A DNA stretch of 64,000 nt from Erpobdella octoculata (lineage: Eukaryota > Annelida > Clitellata > Hirudinida > Erpobdellidae). Where the stretch lies: the NCBI GenBank assembly GCA_963978895.1, contig OZ022244.1, positions 20,850,717 through 20,914,716 on the forward strand, read 5' to 3'. The translations under genes and the position numbers were made by a program. Positions 1-12,496 of the stretch are shown here, piece by piece. How positions within the stretch are numbered: the first letter of the stretch is position 1; each line of letters opens with the position of its first letter. The notes below the pieces were generated by a model. It saw only the letters and a list, made by a program, of their open reading frames with translations. It did no database searches and had not been told where the DNA came from.

Positions 1-129
<129 letters not shown>

Positions 130-316
130 TAAAAATAAATCATTTTAATTAATAATAATTTAAATTTATCTTCAGTTTATTGTGATACGCGTATCTAATA
201 AAAAATAATAAAATAACAATTTAAATTTAGCCGAATTTATTATATTTGTATCATGTTAAATCATGTAGTATCATTTGTAATTAGGATGTACATTCAGCAC
301 GCCTAAATTTTCATAG

Positions 317-3300
317 ATGGTTGGATCCAAGCGGTACGGAGATCGAAGTCAATCACAACAGGCTGCTTCACTTGACCGAGGGAGTTATCAGCTTCGCCAA
401 CATAGAAACCAGCAGTGCTGGAAGATACACGTGTGTGGCAAACAACATGGCTGGAGAAGTCTTCCAACACATTGATCTGGCTGTCTCTGGTAAGAGTTAT
501 TATTGTATGACTAATATAAGGTTGGTCCGAGAAAATGATTTGTTTACTTTCGCATTTGCTACCGTTAATCTTTTAAATTTTATTAAACTGCATTAAGCTA
601 ATCTCCTGACACGTTGTTGACAGTTCCCTCAAAGATAGTTACTCCACCGCTCAGTACGCGTGCCCTAGAGGGTGAAAGTGCGACCTTTGAATGCAAAGTC
701 ACTGGGAATCCCTATCCGATCACCAAGATTGGATGGAAATTAGAAGAAAAAATTCTCGAAGTGAGTCGCGAAATTGAATCAATATGGAAAATTTTGCAGT
801 TTGCGTGTTTATCTCATTTTATCGGGATTTAATCAAGAAGTTTATTTTAATTTTTACAATACCTGATTAATAATAAAACCATGTAGGAAAACACAAAGTA
901 CTCCATTGATGCCAACAGAGGTATGTTGACGATAAAAAGTGTTGACGCTCAAGATGAAGGACATTACGTTTGCTACACGAGAACCATTGGTCAAGTAGAT
1001 GTCGTATCTGACAACGCCTATCTTTATGTTGAAAGTTTGTGGTTTTAAACAGTTTGTCGAGTTTGTAAATAAAATGCAGATTATTATATATAAAATTTAC
1101 TTTCAGGACAACTGAGATTCGACCCGGTCCCCGTTGATGCTTACGTGGAACTGGGCCAGAAGGACATGACTTCATGCAAGGCCATCGGCAAATCTCTACC
1201 CAAGGTTGTTTGGTTTAGAGAAGGTAAGGAGACTCTGCAAGATGGGGCTCGCAGCTCTGAAGGAAACCTCACTTTCGAAAAAGTTCAACCCAGCGACGCT
1301 GGTAGATACTCTTGCTATGCAACCAATGAGCAGGGGTCTATTAATGTTACCATATCTGTTCGCGTTGTCGGTAAGTTTTGAACCACTTTATATTTCAAAT
1401 TAAGCTCAGCTACTTTTCTCAAATTCAAAATTCAATCGCAAATAAATTTATAAAACATATTTGTATGATTTTTCTATTAAAAGTAATTAATTATCTCAGT
1501 TAAACCACGCCTGAAAATCAAACCTAGCAACACATCTGGTGTGGAAGGCTCGTCTGTCATGCTTCACTGCCTTGCCATTGGAGATCCGACACCTCAAATT
1601 GATTGGTACAAAAACGGATGGACGAGTGAATTGGATAAGAATAGATTCAAGGTAATATTCTATTCTATTCAATAGATCATATTGTTGGTTCTTTACAACT
1701 TAAACGTTTTTAATAATTACACTTTTTTAGATTCTATCCAATGGCACTCTTGTCCTGTCTACTGCTTTTGTTGAGGACAGTGCCATGTACGGCTGTGTTG
1801 CTTCGAGTGCCAGTGGATCAGTTAGAGATGAAGCTCATTTGAAGGTCGTCGCAAAATCCGGTGAGTCTTTTGAAGAAGTTTTCTCTCTTGCACTACTTGT
1901 CTAATAGAGACAAGATGGGCTCTTTAGGATTATACATGCATAATAGTGACTGGATGGGTTCTTTAGGCGTATAAAGGTTTAAAAAAGACTCGATGCGTTG
2001 AGTTGGCTAAATAGTTGTACAATATAATGAAGTGAAGAAAAAATTTATTTTGCTTTTCAAATAGCTTTCGAGAACAAGTTATAATCTTCAATTTTGTTTA
2101 TACTGTTTTTAGAAAGTGATGAAGAAGCAATCAACAAAGATGGTCAGGTGGACGCACAGACGACAAAGATCGTGGCCATCGTGGCATGTGTCCTCGTCCT
2201 TGGTCTTCTACTTGCCATTGCCGTGCTGATCATTTTGCGTAGAAAACACAACCGAATGAAGAAAGAAGATGCCGAAAAAGGAACGTGTAAGTTCGCGTTT
2301 GAGGCGAAGTGAAGTTTTTTGACCTCATTAGTAGCGGTGGCGTCAGAAGGGTTTGTTTAACCCGGTGCGGTAACTCACGGGGTCACCCCTCAAGGAACTA
2401 AATGGCTCCCCTTCTATAAAATAAGTCGATGGCCGGGGTGGGAGGTAAGCGTTAGTGAACGTTTCCTCCAAACATATCGTTGACCGCGGGGAGGAGGGTT
2501 CATGTTAATCAACTCATTCCATAAAGAAAGTCAATTTCCGGGTGTCACCCCCATATGATATGTCACCCAACACGATCCACACCACTCGCACTCCATAGTG
2601 ACGTCACAAATTAGCATTGCTTAATTGTCGTTTAATCACACAGCATTTCCGTGAAAAATAATATAGGATAAATAAATATCGTTTTTATACTTAAATAGGT
2701 TTAACAAAACTGGAGAACGGCAACAACCACCAGCAGTTGTCCCCTGAGCAGGTGAGTCTGATGAACGGCAGAGAGATAGCAACAATTCCAAAGGGAGGAA
2801 GTGGAGCAGAGAGTAGCGAGACCAGGTCCCATGCGTCGGGAGTTAGCTCACAACAGTCGCATGTTTCGAACACTCTCAATTCATCTCTTTCCCTCAAATC
2901 CTTCGACAAGTACTCTTTCTCCAGGAGTCTTCTGCACAACATTGGACGACTTGGTAAGTTATTAACAAATGCCACTATTAATTTGTAACACAAACGTGTA
3001 CATTTTTTGCCAGTTTATTTCTTGGCCAGAACATTGTCGACATCCGAATCTGGAATTAAGGATCGTAGGCAAAATTATACACTGAGGGGGAGAAAAACAT
3101 TATCGAGCAAAAGCAGTTTAAAAAATATAAGCGTGGCTAGGGTGTTGCGAAAACTTTTACGAAGATCATGAGGAGTTGAAATACAAATAGCGTGAGTGCT
3201 GTGAAACAAGTGGTGCCATGGTTCTTTTCAAATATGTCTCTGCTGGTTGGTTGGTACTCATTTGTTCACCTCAGGTGGACGATGTTCTAAAAAAGAAGAG

Positions 3301-4512
3301 CTGTGTCATTAAACGCTCTGCTCGAGAGAGTTACGTCAGTTAGGATTTCCTTCAGCCATGAAACAAATCTGGCGTTGCAATCCGAAAGCACCGCGCAATA
3401 TACCATCACTGCTCATTCAATTTGTTGATTGCTTGTTTTACAGTTTCGTCTTTTCTCTCTTATTAGGCACTGGAGAATTTGGAGAAGTTGTACTTGCCAA
3501 AGCTTACAATTTGACACCCGGTACTGTGGAGACGATTGCAATGGTGAAGGTGTTGAGCTCAAGAGAAGACATGCATCGTAAAGAATTTCAAGAAAACATG
3601 GAACTTTTCAGTAGAACTTCTCATCCTTATTTTGCCAGATTGCTTGCCATTTGCAAAGACGATGACCCACTCCTTGCTGTCTTTGAATACACAGACTGGG
3701 TTTGTAAAAGTTATCACATTATACCTGTTGCAGCAACTATATAATTGCATTAGTTAAAAAGTTAAAATTAGACTTTTTTTAAATATTGCAGATCAAAATT
3801 TAAAATCACATTGGCAGTTTGAATATTTCATTTAACTGTTCGCATTTAGGGAATACTCAAGCAGCTGTTGGAGGCCGCCCGACTCGGCAGTGCCGATACT
3901 TTAATGACCCCGATGCCAACCAATGAACAGAAATTAAACATGTGTCTTCAAGCTGCTCAGGGAATGGACTTTTTGACCAGCCAGCTCAAACTCCACCATA
4001 AAGATCTGGCCACTCGTAACATCCTCATCTCTTCGAACTACACCATCAAAATCAGCAATCTCGGTCTCACTCAGGATCTCTACGTCAACGAATATTTCAC
4101 CTTCCAGCAGCAAATTTTGCCAATTAGGTTACTAAATTGAAAGATTTATTTTATAAATTTTTAAAATACGCACATGATTTTATATTATTGGTCAATCTTG
4201 TCGTTTAGATGGATGTCACCGGAAGCACTTCTTGAGAACAGGCGAGATACGGCGGCCAGTGATGTATGGTCGTTCGGTGTCTACATATGGGAAGTGTACA
4301 CCCTTGCCAGTCTGCCTCTGTCGGACAAGACCAATGAAATGGTAATAAAATCCCTGAAGATGGATGACGTTGAGCTGCCCCACCCACCAAGATGCCCTCC
4401 TGAAATCTGGAATCTCATAATTAAGTGTCGACATTTCGACCCAACCTGTCGTCCGAGCTTCTCTGATCTGGTCCTTGCATTAAGTAGCTTGCCCTCGGAT
4501 GTAGTTGTTTAG
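317..4512 (+). CDS. PTK7: PTK7-like receptor pseudokinase (Otk/CCK4 family), 5' part missing
   Basis: Single-pass receptor of Wnt/planar-polarity signalling with a catalytically dead kinase domain. Exons by splice sites and phase: 317-489, 624-760, 887-1034, 1107-1370, 1500-1651, 1731-1860, 2113-2286, 2699-2953, 3467-3699, 3850-4127, 4209-4512 (stop TAG). The first six encode Ig-like domains: the end of one, then three more with the D-x-G-x-Y-x-C signature (GRYTC, GHYVC, GRYSC). Exon 2113-2286 holds a transmembrane helix (about 2173-2250) followed by basic RRKHNR. The juxtamembrane exon is Ser-rich. The kinase-like domain has GTGEFG, AMVKV (Lys kept), HKDLATRN, and NLG in place of DFG, then RWMSPEALL and DVWSFGVYIWEV. 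HKDLA and x-LG are PTK7 hallmarks. Earlier Ig exons and the signal peptide lie outside the window. Exon edges are inferred. Confidence 0.93.
2333..2607. mobile_element. Possible non-autonomous DNA transposon in PTK7 intron
   Basis: A GC-rich island in an AT-rich intron. It starts with GTGGCGTCAGAAGG and ends with TCCATAGTGACGTCAC, and has inverted GGGGTCACCC and GGGTGTCACCC blocks inside. Composition and ends resemble short hAT-type elements elsewhere in the window. I could not define a target-site duplication, so the call is weak. Confidence 0.3.
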
Positions 4513-6073
4513 CTGTTGGTTGTAGTTGTAAATATGACATTGATTCTCCTAAAACCATATCATTGCAATCATTTTCACATTCTATGTCGTCACCACCACC
4601 ATTACCATTATCGTAAATAATGTTATGTTTGTATGTATGTTTTCGCTGAGAAAGTTCAGCGGATGTTAGTGTGATCGAGTGAGCTGTGAGAATTGCGAGT
4701 TCTTTTTTGTCACATCTTAAGTTTTATTTCTTAGTTATTTTATAATTTTTTCTGCTGCAACTTCTAAAGACTTCCGTTATAAATTGGTTATCTTCGCTTA
4801 TGGTACTTAGTGGCATGTCCCGTTTTTATGGGGGTTCTTACTTATTATGTTACCGATTTTTACCCTTTATATTAAATTAAGTGTTTATTTTACGAATCTT
4901 CAGGTATCACTTGGTATTAAAAACTTGTACAATTAAAAACTTGTACAAATTTCCATCTGTTTGTGTCGTCGAGGTCCAATTTTGCATGTTACCTCTCCAG
5001 TACGTTAATTCTCAGTGGATTCGTTTCAGGGAACATGCATGCATACCTATATACAGGCAGTAGCTCTCTCCTCTCTCTCTTTCTTTCTCTCTCTATTTTC
5101 TCTCTCTCTCTTTATCTCGATATTTTTGCTTTTTCCTAGAAAACCAACTACTTACTAAATATTAAGTTTTCAGTTTCCTGTTGTTTCGGTTTTCATCTTT
5201 TTTTGTTAAGTTTTTACACAGGGTTTTGTGCTGTAATTTTTTTAATGTAAATTTCATTTTAATGTTTTTGTTTTCAATTCATTTTTAACAATTAGCATGG
5301 AGAATTCTACTTTTAAGTATTGTTTCATATCCAATTAAAAAAAATTCTACTTTTAAGTATTGTTTCATATCCAGTTAAGAAAAAATGTCCAATCACAAAT
5401 GATATTCATACCAAATGAAGTTGTTTAAACGCTCTGCTGTTTTCCAGGGTAAGCAGAAGAAAAACTGATTTGCATCCTTAAAAACATGTTTCGAATATCC
5501 CGAGGGTAAAATAATGGAAGTTATTTGATTTTTTTTTGTTTTTTCGTGTTTAAAATTTTTTTGCATGTACTACTGCTTACGATGCTATTTAGCTCTTTCG
5601 CTGTTTCTTCAACTTTGGTCCAGCAGCATCTCGGACGGCAAAATCGACTCGACATCACGTCTGGGAAATAAAAAAAAAGAGCCAAAAGACATGACAGTCC
5701 TTTAAAGGTCTTTGTATTCGATTTCGTAAAAGCTTTTTTATGTGAACGAGAGAGCGGTGACTCACCTAGGTCACGTGTGTAACTAGTTTGAATGTGCACA
5801 CGCATCTTTGAGTATTTTTGTTATTTATTAATGGAAAAAAGGGTAAATTGAGGACTTAAATGGAATTGAAAAAATTGTTCGTGTTATCTTATTTTAGTAG
5901 CAATTGATCTTATTTGTGTTCGCAATGTTTTTATTTTAATAAAAATATCATTACTTTGTTATTATCAATTTGAGTCCCCAGACTATATATGCTCCAGTTG
6001 TTTATCCCCCAGACTATATGCTCTAGTTATTTAGTCCCCCCAGACCTATGCTGCGGTTGTTTTGCTGAGAGAC
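4513..6073. other. PTK7 3' UTR and intergenic DNA
   Basis: No coding exon recognised. AT-rich, with a short CT-rich run near 5070-5115 and a 40-bp tandem duplication at 5303-5380. AATAAA at 5938-5943 is a possible but unproven poly(A) signal for PTK7; a nearer end is equally possible. Confidence 0.5.
5303..5380. repeat. 40-bp direct tandem duplication
   Basis: Two near-identical copies of a unit starting AATTCTACTTTTAAGTATTG, at 5303 and 5343, in the PTK7 downstream region. Confidence 0.85.
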
Positions 6074-6081
6074 GGCACAGG

Positions 6082-7083
6082 CTGTGGCGTAGCGAGGTTA
6101 TCTGGCGCCCGGGAGAAAGGTATACAAATGCGCCCCTATGAAGATAAACTTCCCAGTTGGACGACTAAAACCGAGGAGACCGAAGGCGCCCGAGCCATAT
6201 CCGGGTAGCGTATTTACAAACACGCAACACGCTGTTGTTGTTTATTTAAGTCCTTGTCACTTTTTCAGCGTTTAGGACCAAACACGCACAACGCTGTGCC
6301 TATTTATATTCAGGCGGGGCGTAATTCAGTCGCTGGAATTGGATAAACAATTTAGGCTTGCTGCTTAGTTAAGAATATAAATAAAACATAACTACTCAAT
6401 TGCTAATCAAGCCTTAAAGGTTGTTTTGGTACTAATACGTCAATGCAATTTGTATCAAACCATATAATTTCGTACAAATTTTTGAACTTTACTTTTAAAA
6501 AGTTAACTCACATTTTATAATTTTTATGTTATAAACTTGATACCTCTAAGATATTGTTTCAAAATACATTAACAATTTTTGCACCACCTCAGTAGATCAT
6601 AAACAAACTTGATAATTTCCACGAAATCGAAAAGTTAATACAAATTGCATGTAATATTTCATTGATGTTTGCATAATATTAAGACAACACACAAACTTTA
6701 TCTTTTAGTAATAAAAAAATTACTTTTGTAAAAACGTAAATAATTTTCTAAACCTTTTCTTGCGACGCAACTACGCAACTGAAGTAATGTAAAACTCAGT
6801 CACTAGGATTGTCTAGACAAGTCATGTTTGATAATGAATTCTAGCTTAGCAATTAGCAAAAAATAATAACTTAATTAATTAGATAAAAACAATTAGGCTT
6901 GTTCATCAATTGAGCAATAAGTGTTTTATTTATATATTGCTAAATATGCAGCAAACCTGACTTGTCTAGACAATCCTAGTGACTGAGTTTTACACCGCAT
7001 GAATATAAATAAGTACATGTACATGCGATTTGCATGTTTGTAAATACGCATCCGGTAATCGGTGCCCCCTCACTACGCCACTG
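6082..7083. mobile_element. hAT-like non-autonomous element with perfect 8-bp TSD
   Basis: Flanked by the identical 8-mer GGCACAGG (6074-6081 and 7084-7091). The left end is CTGTGGCGTAGCGAGG and the right end, reverse-complemented, is CAGTGGCGTAGTGAGG. Eight-bp duplications and CAG-type ends are typical of hAT elements. There is no transposase inside. It carries a nested palindromic element (6789-6993) and a diverged half copy of the same palindrome at about 6326-6415. Confidence 0.85.
6789..6993. mobile_element. Palindromic MITE with 35-bp perfect inverted repeats
   Basis: Arms 6789-6823 and 6959-6993 are exact reverse complements over 35 bp, starting GTAAAACTCAGTCACTAGG. The spacer of about 135 bp is AT-rich and non-coding. 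It sits inside the larger hAT-like element; its own target duplication is not clear. A related half copy lies near 6326-6415. Confidence 0.85.
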
Positions 7084-7225
7084 GGCACAGGAAATTACGG
7101 TTCCCGTCTTAGAATAAAGTTAAGCCAAGACAACTAATAGTGATTGCGCATAATCAAATACCAAGTAGTTGTTTGTTTAAAAAACAATACTTAATTGGAA
7201 CTTTTTGTCGCAAGTCGCAATAAAT

Positions 7226-7400
7226 CTACATAATTTATGGTCAAAGCATGCTAAGGAACTGAAATACGAGGACAAGTTGAAACTCTTGAAAATTCCAAGT
7301 CTGAAGCACAGAAGACTGCGAAGAGACTTGATCATATTGTACAACAGTAAAGAGAAACATCTATTCTACCCTAATTTGAAGAAGCGTGAAGACAAAAAAA
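7226..7400 (+). pseudogene. Non-LTR retrotransposon (LINE) reverse-transcriptase C-terminal relic
   Basis: The frame reads LWSKHAKELKYEDKLKLLK followed by IPSLKHRRLRRDLIILY. This matches the widespread motif at the C-terminal end of non-LTR reverse transcriptases (Y-E-x-R-L-x-x-L-x-L-P-S-L-x-x-R-R-x-R-G-D-L-I). Only this tail is present, with no active site, so it is a dead fragment. Confidence 0.65.
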
Positions 7401-7589
7401 CAAATTGGTTCAAATTAAAACTGGAAACTCAAGGATTTACAATAATTTTGCCACATCGTGTACGTCTTCGATATATAGGTAAAGGCGGGCGCACACGAAC
7501 AACTAAATTTCTTGAGCAACCTTTGCGCGCACACGCTTAGAGTAACAGTTGGTATTTTCATCAATTGAGCAATCATCAGCGGAGCTATA

Positions 7590-7735
7590 TATATAATTAT
7601 ATATATAGTTCCCGCTCCGCTCCGCTCATTTTGTGACAGATTTCAAATTTTTTTTCTCTATATTTGATTTCCCTCGACTCTCAAGGTTGTGTGAAAATTT
7701 CATTACGATCGGATGAATGGTGTAGCAATGCATAA
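7590..7735 (+). repeat. Tail of the VNTR element family (truncated copy)
   Basis: Starts GTTCCCGCTCCGCTCCGCTC and ends GGATGAATGGTGTAGCAATG followed by a short CATA/ACAT microsatellite. The same tail occurs at 23252-23385, 46075-46205 and at the end of the complete copy 48923-49345. Confidence 0.8.
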
Positions 7736-7844
7736 ATAACATACATGCATATATACATACAAACATTCATTTTTATATATATAGACAAAACCCACATTAA
7801 AAAAAATTTCAACTAAAAAAAATGGACCCAAACCAACCAGCCGA

Positions 7845-7900
7845 CCGACTGACAGACCGACAGACAGACAGAAAAGTCAAGTTAAGTAAAAGTGTGTAAA
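7845..7900 (+). repeat. (CAGA)n plus AAGTCAAGTTAAGTAAAAGTG retroelement-like 3' tail
   Basis: The same tail follows CAGA repeats at 35140-35220, 40830-40872 and 63660-63700. A fixed 3' end after a short microsatellite suggests a retroposon family; class unknown. Confidence 0.7.
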
Positions 7901-7949
7901 AATCTAAAAATTTCCTGAAGAACCAAACTCCTTACCAAAATTATTAATA

Positions 7950-10437
7950 TTAATGTTTAGCCACAAAGTTTTGCACAGGCAATGATTGTAAAATAAAAGA
8001 AAGTGCATCAGAAATAGACTTTGATGCATCAATTTTAATGTGATTTTCATCTTCTCCAGGTGGTTCCAATGCTTCAAATTGTGATTTTAGCAGAGCTGAA
8101 GGCATGAAATGACCAACCCTGCTCATGAGTCTACTAGCAATATTTTCTTCTTCACAATCCAAATAAATGAATAAAATGTCTTTGAAGGCACAAGGATTAT
8201 GTGCACTGTCAACATCAGTACTATCCTTATGGTATCCTTCTTGCAAAATAATTCTGTAAGACTTCTTTAGAGCTGAACAAGCAATTATGCCAGAAATGTT
8301 TGCCTTAATCCAGCTATAAAAATGAGATAGAAGAAAACTAATAAACTGACAGTAAACAATTGCTAAAGAAATCTCAAGCCACCTTGTAATCAAATTATGA
8401 AGAACCATCAGCCATGGATACCTGTCCTTTAAAACAAATATTTTTCAAAATATAAAATTAAAAAAAACATTTTAATAATAAACAAACTATTTCAAAATAC
8501 AATAAATGCTATAAAGAACTGGATTGGGTTTTGGTCGCAACAAAATACTTTTCTTTAAGCATCTTTATCCAGTAAAATGTAGAAAAAATACATATATTTA
8601 TGTAGGATTAACTCTGGAAAAAGTGGTAATAACAAAAATTATACTATAATTTTTACATCATAAAAATATATTTTTTTAAAAACAACGTTTTTCTTGTGCC
8701 TTAAAAAGTATAAAATAATATTCCTATAATTCATATAGAACGAAAAACGTTGCGGCCGCATTATTTTTTATAACTATTTGTTTTACTAAAGTTTTGATGT
8801 TGTAGCCTTTATGCGCCCGCAACGTTTTTCGTTGTATATGAAATATAGGAATATTATTTTATACTTTTTAGGGAGCAAGAAAAACATTGTTTTTTCTATA
8901 AAAAAAATGTATTTTTATGATGTAAAAATTATTTTCTACTTTTTCGTTTTTGATGGGTGAAATTTTGTAAGCATTTGAATTTTTTATTTTTTTGTCGCTA
9001 GGTCAAACCTTGAATTTAAATGCCCGTTGAATTTAAAATTTTATAACTTTTTACTTTTTTCGCTAGGTGGCATTAACACCATCGTATGGAATTCGCGGAG
9101 AGACAAACAAACAAACAAACAGACAAGAAAGTGACCTAATAAAAACGTTGTAAAATTGGGTTGTTGAAATAAAAAAATAACTTTAAAGAAACTTAGTTCT
9201 TGTGACCAAGCACTATTAATTTCTTGTTTTTTTTTATGTACCACATATGGTTTTTTTCACATGCCAGTACAATTATTTTTTCATTGTGAAGATCAGTAAA
9301 GCTTACAGAAACTGATAAGAACATCAAATATATCATTACTACAAGAAAAAGCAGCTTAATTAACCAACAAACATTGATATCTTGAATGAAACATATTGAG
9401 TTAAAATATATTGGTTTATTACTTTTATACTTCTTGAATGTACTTATTATATTAATCCAGTGTGAACATCTCTTACAAAGACTAATAGCACAGGCAAAAT
9501 TATTTAACATATTAAGCAAAACTACACTACAAACATTGCTGCTGTGACCTGGCTTCTATTAGCAATTTTTTGATCTGCTTGCTCTTTTACTAAAGATAAT
9601 TTAATAATTTACTAACAAACTTAATAGAAGTTTAAGACAATGGCTAAATTTGATTATGATCATTTTATTATAAATGACTCAACCTACCTAACCTGATCAT
9701 TGAGAGGAATACCATGAGCCATCTTTGAAATGTTTGCTTCTGGATGAACATCATCTGCATCTACAAAACTCCAGCCAAGCTTGTAAGAAACACACATACA
9801 AATATTTTACTTTACCTAATTTAACAGATCATTTGTATAGCACTCTATTATGGATAATATAGAGCATTTGTGCCATTTAAATGACAAGTTTAAAAACTAA
9901 AAAAACCTTTTTGCTTAATTCTTGTCCAAGTGTGGTTCTGAAAGTGTTTATTATACTATATATATATGAGAAAAAAAAGTTTGTATAGATTAAAGCTTAA
10001 GTTTAAAATTGCTTGACTTAAATATCATTTTTCTTGCTCATTCCATGACTTGATTCACGAAAGTTATGACAGACTTAACACAGGCTAGCCAGTTGGCCTT
10101 TAATCGGCCTATAGCCCTAGGCATAAAACTCCTAAATTTCTAAATGGCCTGCCTTACTAATGAATAAAAAAGACAACGCATGGTTTTTCAAATAGTTTAA
10201 AACCATATATAAAGAATTATATATTCAATTCTTATTCTATTTATATATGTTTAGAACATTTTCTTCTAACTGCTAAATTTAATTTAATTTAATTTAAGTA
10301 GTTTAGTTTTATTAGTTAGTTGTAACACTGCTTCAAATTAATGACGATAAATAAAGCATTAAAAAGTTGGTAATTATTTTAATATTCGTAATAACTTGCT
10401 TTCCACTCCCACTTACTCCCATTAAAACTATGATCAT
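7950..10437 (-). CDS. IDNK: Gluconokinase, complete 5-exon gene
   Basis: Phosphorylates D-gluconate to 6-phosphogluconate, feeding the pentose phosphate pathway; cytosolic small P-loop kinase. Exons in transcription order: 10437-10400, 9937-9907, 9779-9693, 8426-8383, 8313-7950. Phases join perfectly to 187 aa, the length of human IDNK. Start at 10437 gives [15 protein letters not shown] (Walker A). Then [30 protein letters not shown] (substrate/lid region), RVGHFMP and [11 protein letters not shown], all family motifs. Intron 1 begins with GC (GCAAGT after GGAAA), so it is a GC-AG intron; intron 2 ends TTTCAG. Exons 1 and 2 are tiny (38 and 31 nt). The snapback element 8649-8930 lies in intron 3. 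Convergent with PTK7. Confidence 0.93.
8649..8930. mobile_element. Snapback (palindromic) MITE, AACGTTTTTCG family
   Basis: Outer arms AATTTTTACATCATAAAAAT and its complement at the right end; inner arms ACGAAAAACGTTGCGG and GCAACGTTTTTCGTT face each other around a spacer of about 50 bp. Further copies: a whole one at about 42120-42405 and a half at 46270-46340. No coding capacity. Confidence 0.8.
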
Positions 10438-10676
10438 TTTACAATGGCATGGGAAAAATACTAAAAGTGACTAAAAGTCGTGGTCGTCCGCAATAGAATG
10501 TAAACAAACTGCATCGCCATCAAGACTCTAGTTCCATCTACAAATTTAAACCCCGATAATATTATTAGTAAATATAAAAAATTAAAGGTCAACCGTTAAA
10601 ATTGACAATATTTTTTAAATATAAACCAGCAGGGTTACCCAGTCTTTTTAGAGGTTTTTTCTCGTTATTTACCTCC

Positions 10677-10823
<147 letters not shown>

Positions 10824-10832
10824 CGTTTGCGT

Positions 10833-11030
10833 CTATGTACGTGTTTATTTATTTATTTGTATTTATGTATGTATATGTGTGTGTATAACTCTGTGTACGT
10901 GTTTATTTATTTTTATTTGTGTACGTGTTTATTTATTTTTATTTGTGTACGTGTTTATTTATTTTTATTTGTGTACGTGTTTATTTATTTTTATTTGTGT
11001 ACGTGTTTATTTATTTTTATTTGTGCACGT
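10833..11030. repeat. 26-bp minisatellite, GTGTACGTGTTTATTTATTT unit
   Basis: About five tandem near-perfect copies from 10890 on, preceded by more diverged copies. It encodes an artificial repeat peptide in one frame, but there is no other sign of a gene. Confidence 0.85.
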
Positions 11031-11189
11031 TCGTCCGTCCAAGCAAATCTAATGTGTGTCTGCGTCGGTTAATTTTCAGTCCAATAACCTCGATGACGTC
11101 CAGATGTTATCATCCCTTACAGTGCTCGTACAGTTGATGCACTGCCATCTCCACCCCGCTGAAGTTTATCAAAATATTTTCGTTCTTTT

Positions 11190-11191
<2 letters not shown>

Positions 11192-11268
<77 letters not shown>

Positions 11269-11417
11269 ACTCTTTCTCTCTTTACCTCTCTTTTTCTATT
11301 TCTTCTATAATTTTCTTTTCAGTCTCTTTATTGTATTTCTTCTACTATTTCTCAGTCTCTCTTTCTCCCTCTCCCTCTCTCTTCCCCTCCCTCTTTCTCT
11401 TTCTTTCTTTCTCTTTT

Positions 11418-11486
<69 letters not shown>
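11192..11486. repeat. Two (CT)n microsatellites and pyrimidine-rich spacer
   Basis: CT runs at 11192-11263 and 11429-11486, separated by CT-rich imperfect sequence. Confidence 0.9.
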
Positions 11487-11492
<6 letters not shown>

Positions 11493-12093
11493 TCTCTCTC
11501 TCTAACCTCTCTCTCTCTCTCCCTCTCTTTCCCTCTTTTAAATAAATTTTTATTAGTTTTAGGATTTTTGAAAAAATAATTTTCAATAATTAAAAAAATA
11601 ATTTATAATAATAACAAAAAAAACTTTTGGAAAAAGATTATTTATTCAATGCTTTTTTTTAAATAATAGCTTATAGTTCTTTACACCAGCTGTTTTAAGA
11701 CTCGTAATATAATTTATTCTGTTTAGAATTCCAATATAGGGTAAAGTGATTTATTGCCGCCACCATACAGTTTTTGTTGAATTTTAAGAAAGCGCATTGA
11801 AGTTATGATAAAAAATCGCGAATCTGCACTCATTAATCTTACTTCATACTTCACCCACACCCTCCCCATACTCCCACGTCCCGATGGACCTGATGTTAAT
11901 AAAACTTTGATAATCTTGTGTCTCAAAATAAAGCGTGATTATTAGATATGAAATGGACGTGACGTAGAGCTTGATTTGTCGTAGAGTCAAGTGTATTGAA
12001 ATAGAAAATAAAGTAAGTGTCATTATTTATTACAACTTTTTGAAATTAAAAGTGTTAATAAAAATCTAAAGACTGTGATAACTTTATGAATAA

Positions 12094-12440
12094 CAAGCGG
12101 GGTTACATGGTGTTTCCCGGGGTTTTTAGAGGTTTTTCTCGCTCCCGTTTTCCCCCGCTTGCTCTCCCGCTCTACTGCTCCTTCTCACTTTCCCGCTTCC
12201 TCTCTCTTAACCGCTTGCTCTCCTCTTATTCCCGCTCCCGCTCGCTTTTCCGTTCCCGCTCCCGATCGCTCTTCCGTTCCCGCTCGCTCTCCCGTTTGCT
12301 CTTCCGTTCTCGCTCGCTCTCTCGTTCCACTCGATCTCCCGTTCCCGCTCGCTTTCCAAATCCTGCTTGCTCTTCCGCTCCTTCCGCCTCCTTTCTCGCT
12401 CACGCTCCTTTTCTTTCTTCCCCTCTCTCCTAACTATTTT
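12094..12440 (+). repeat. VNTR element, head plus VNTR (tail missing)
   Basis: Starts GCGGGGTTACATGGTGTTTC then TTTTTAGAGGTTTTTCTCGC, followed by degenerate repeats of the type CCCGCTCCCGCTCGCTTTTC. In several frames these translate into Arg-Ser-rich strings, which I judge artefacts. Related copies are listed under 48923-49345. Confidence 0.75.
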
Positions 12441-12496
12441 TGTCCATAATACGTAAAATAGATTTGCTGAAAGCTGCTTAAAACATTGAAACTTTG

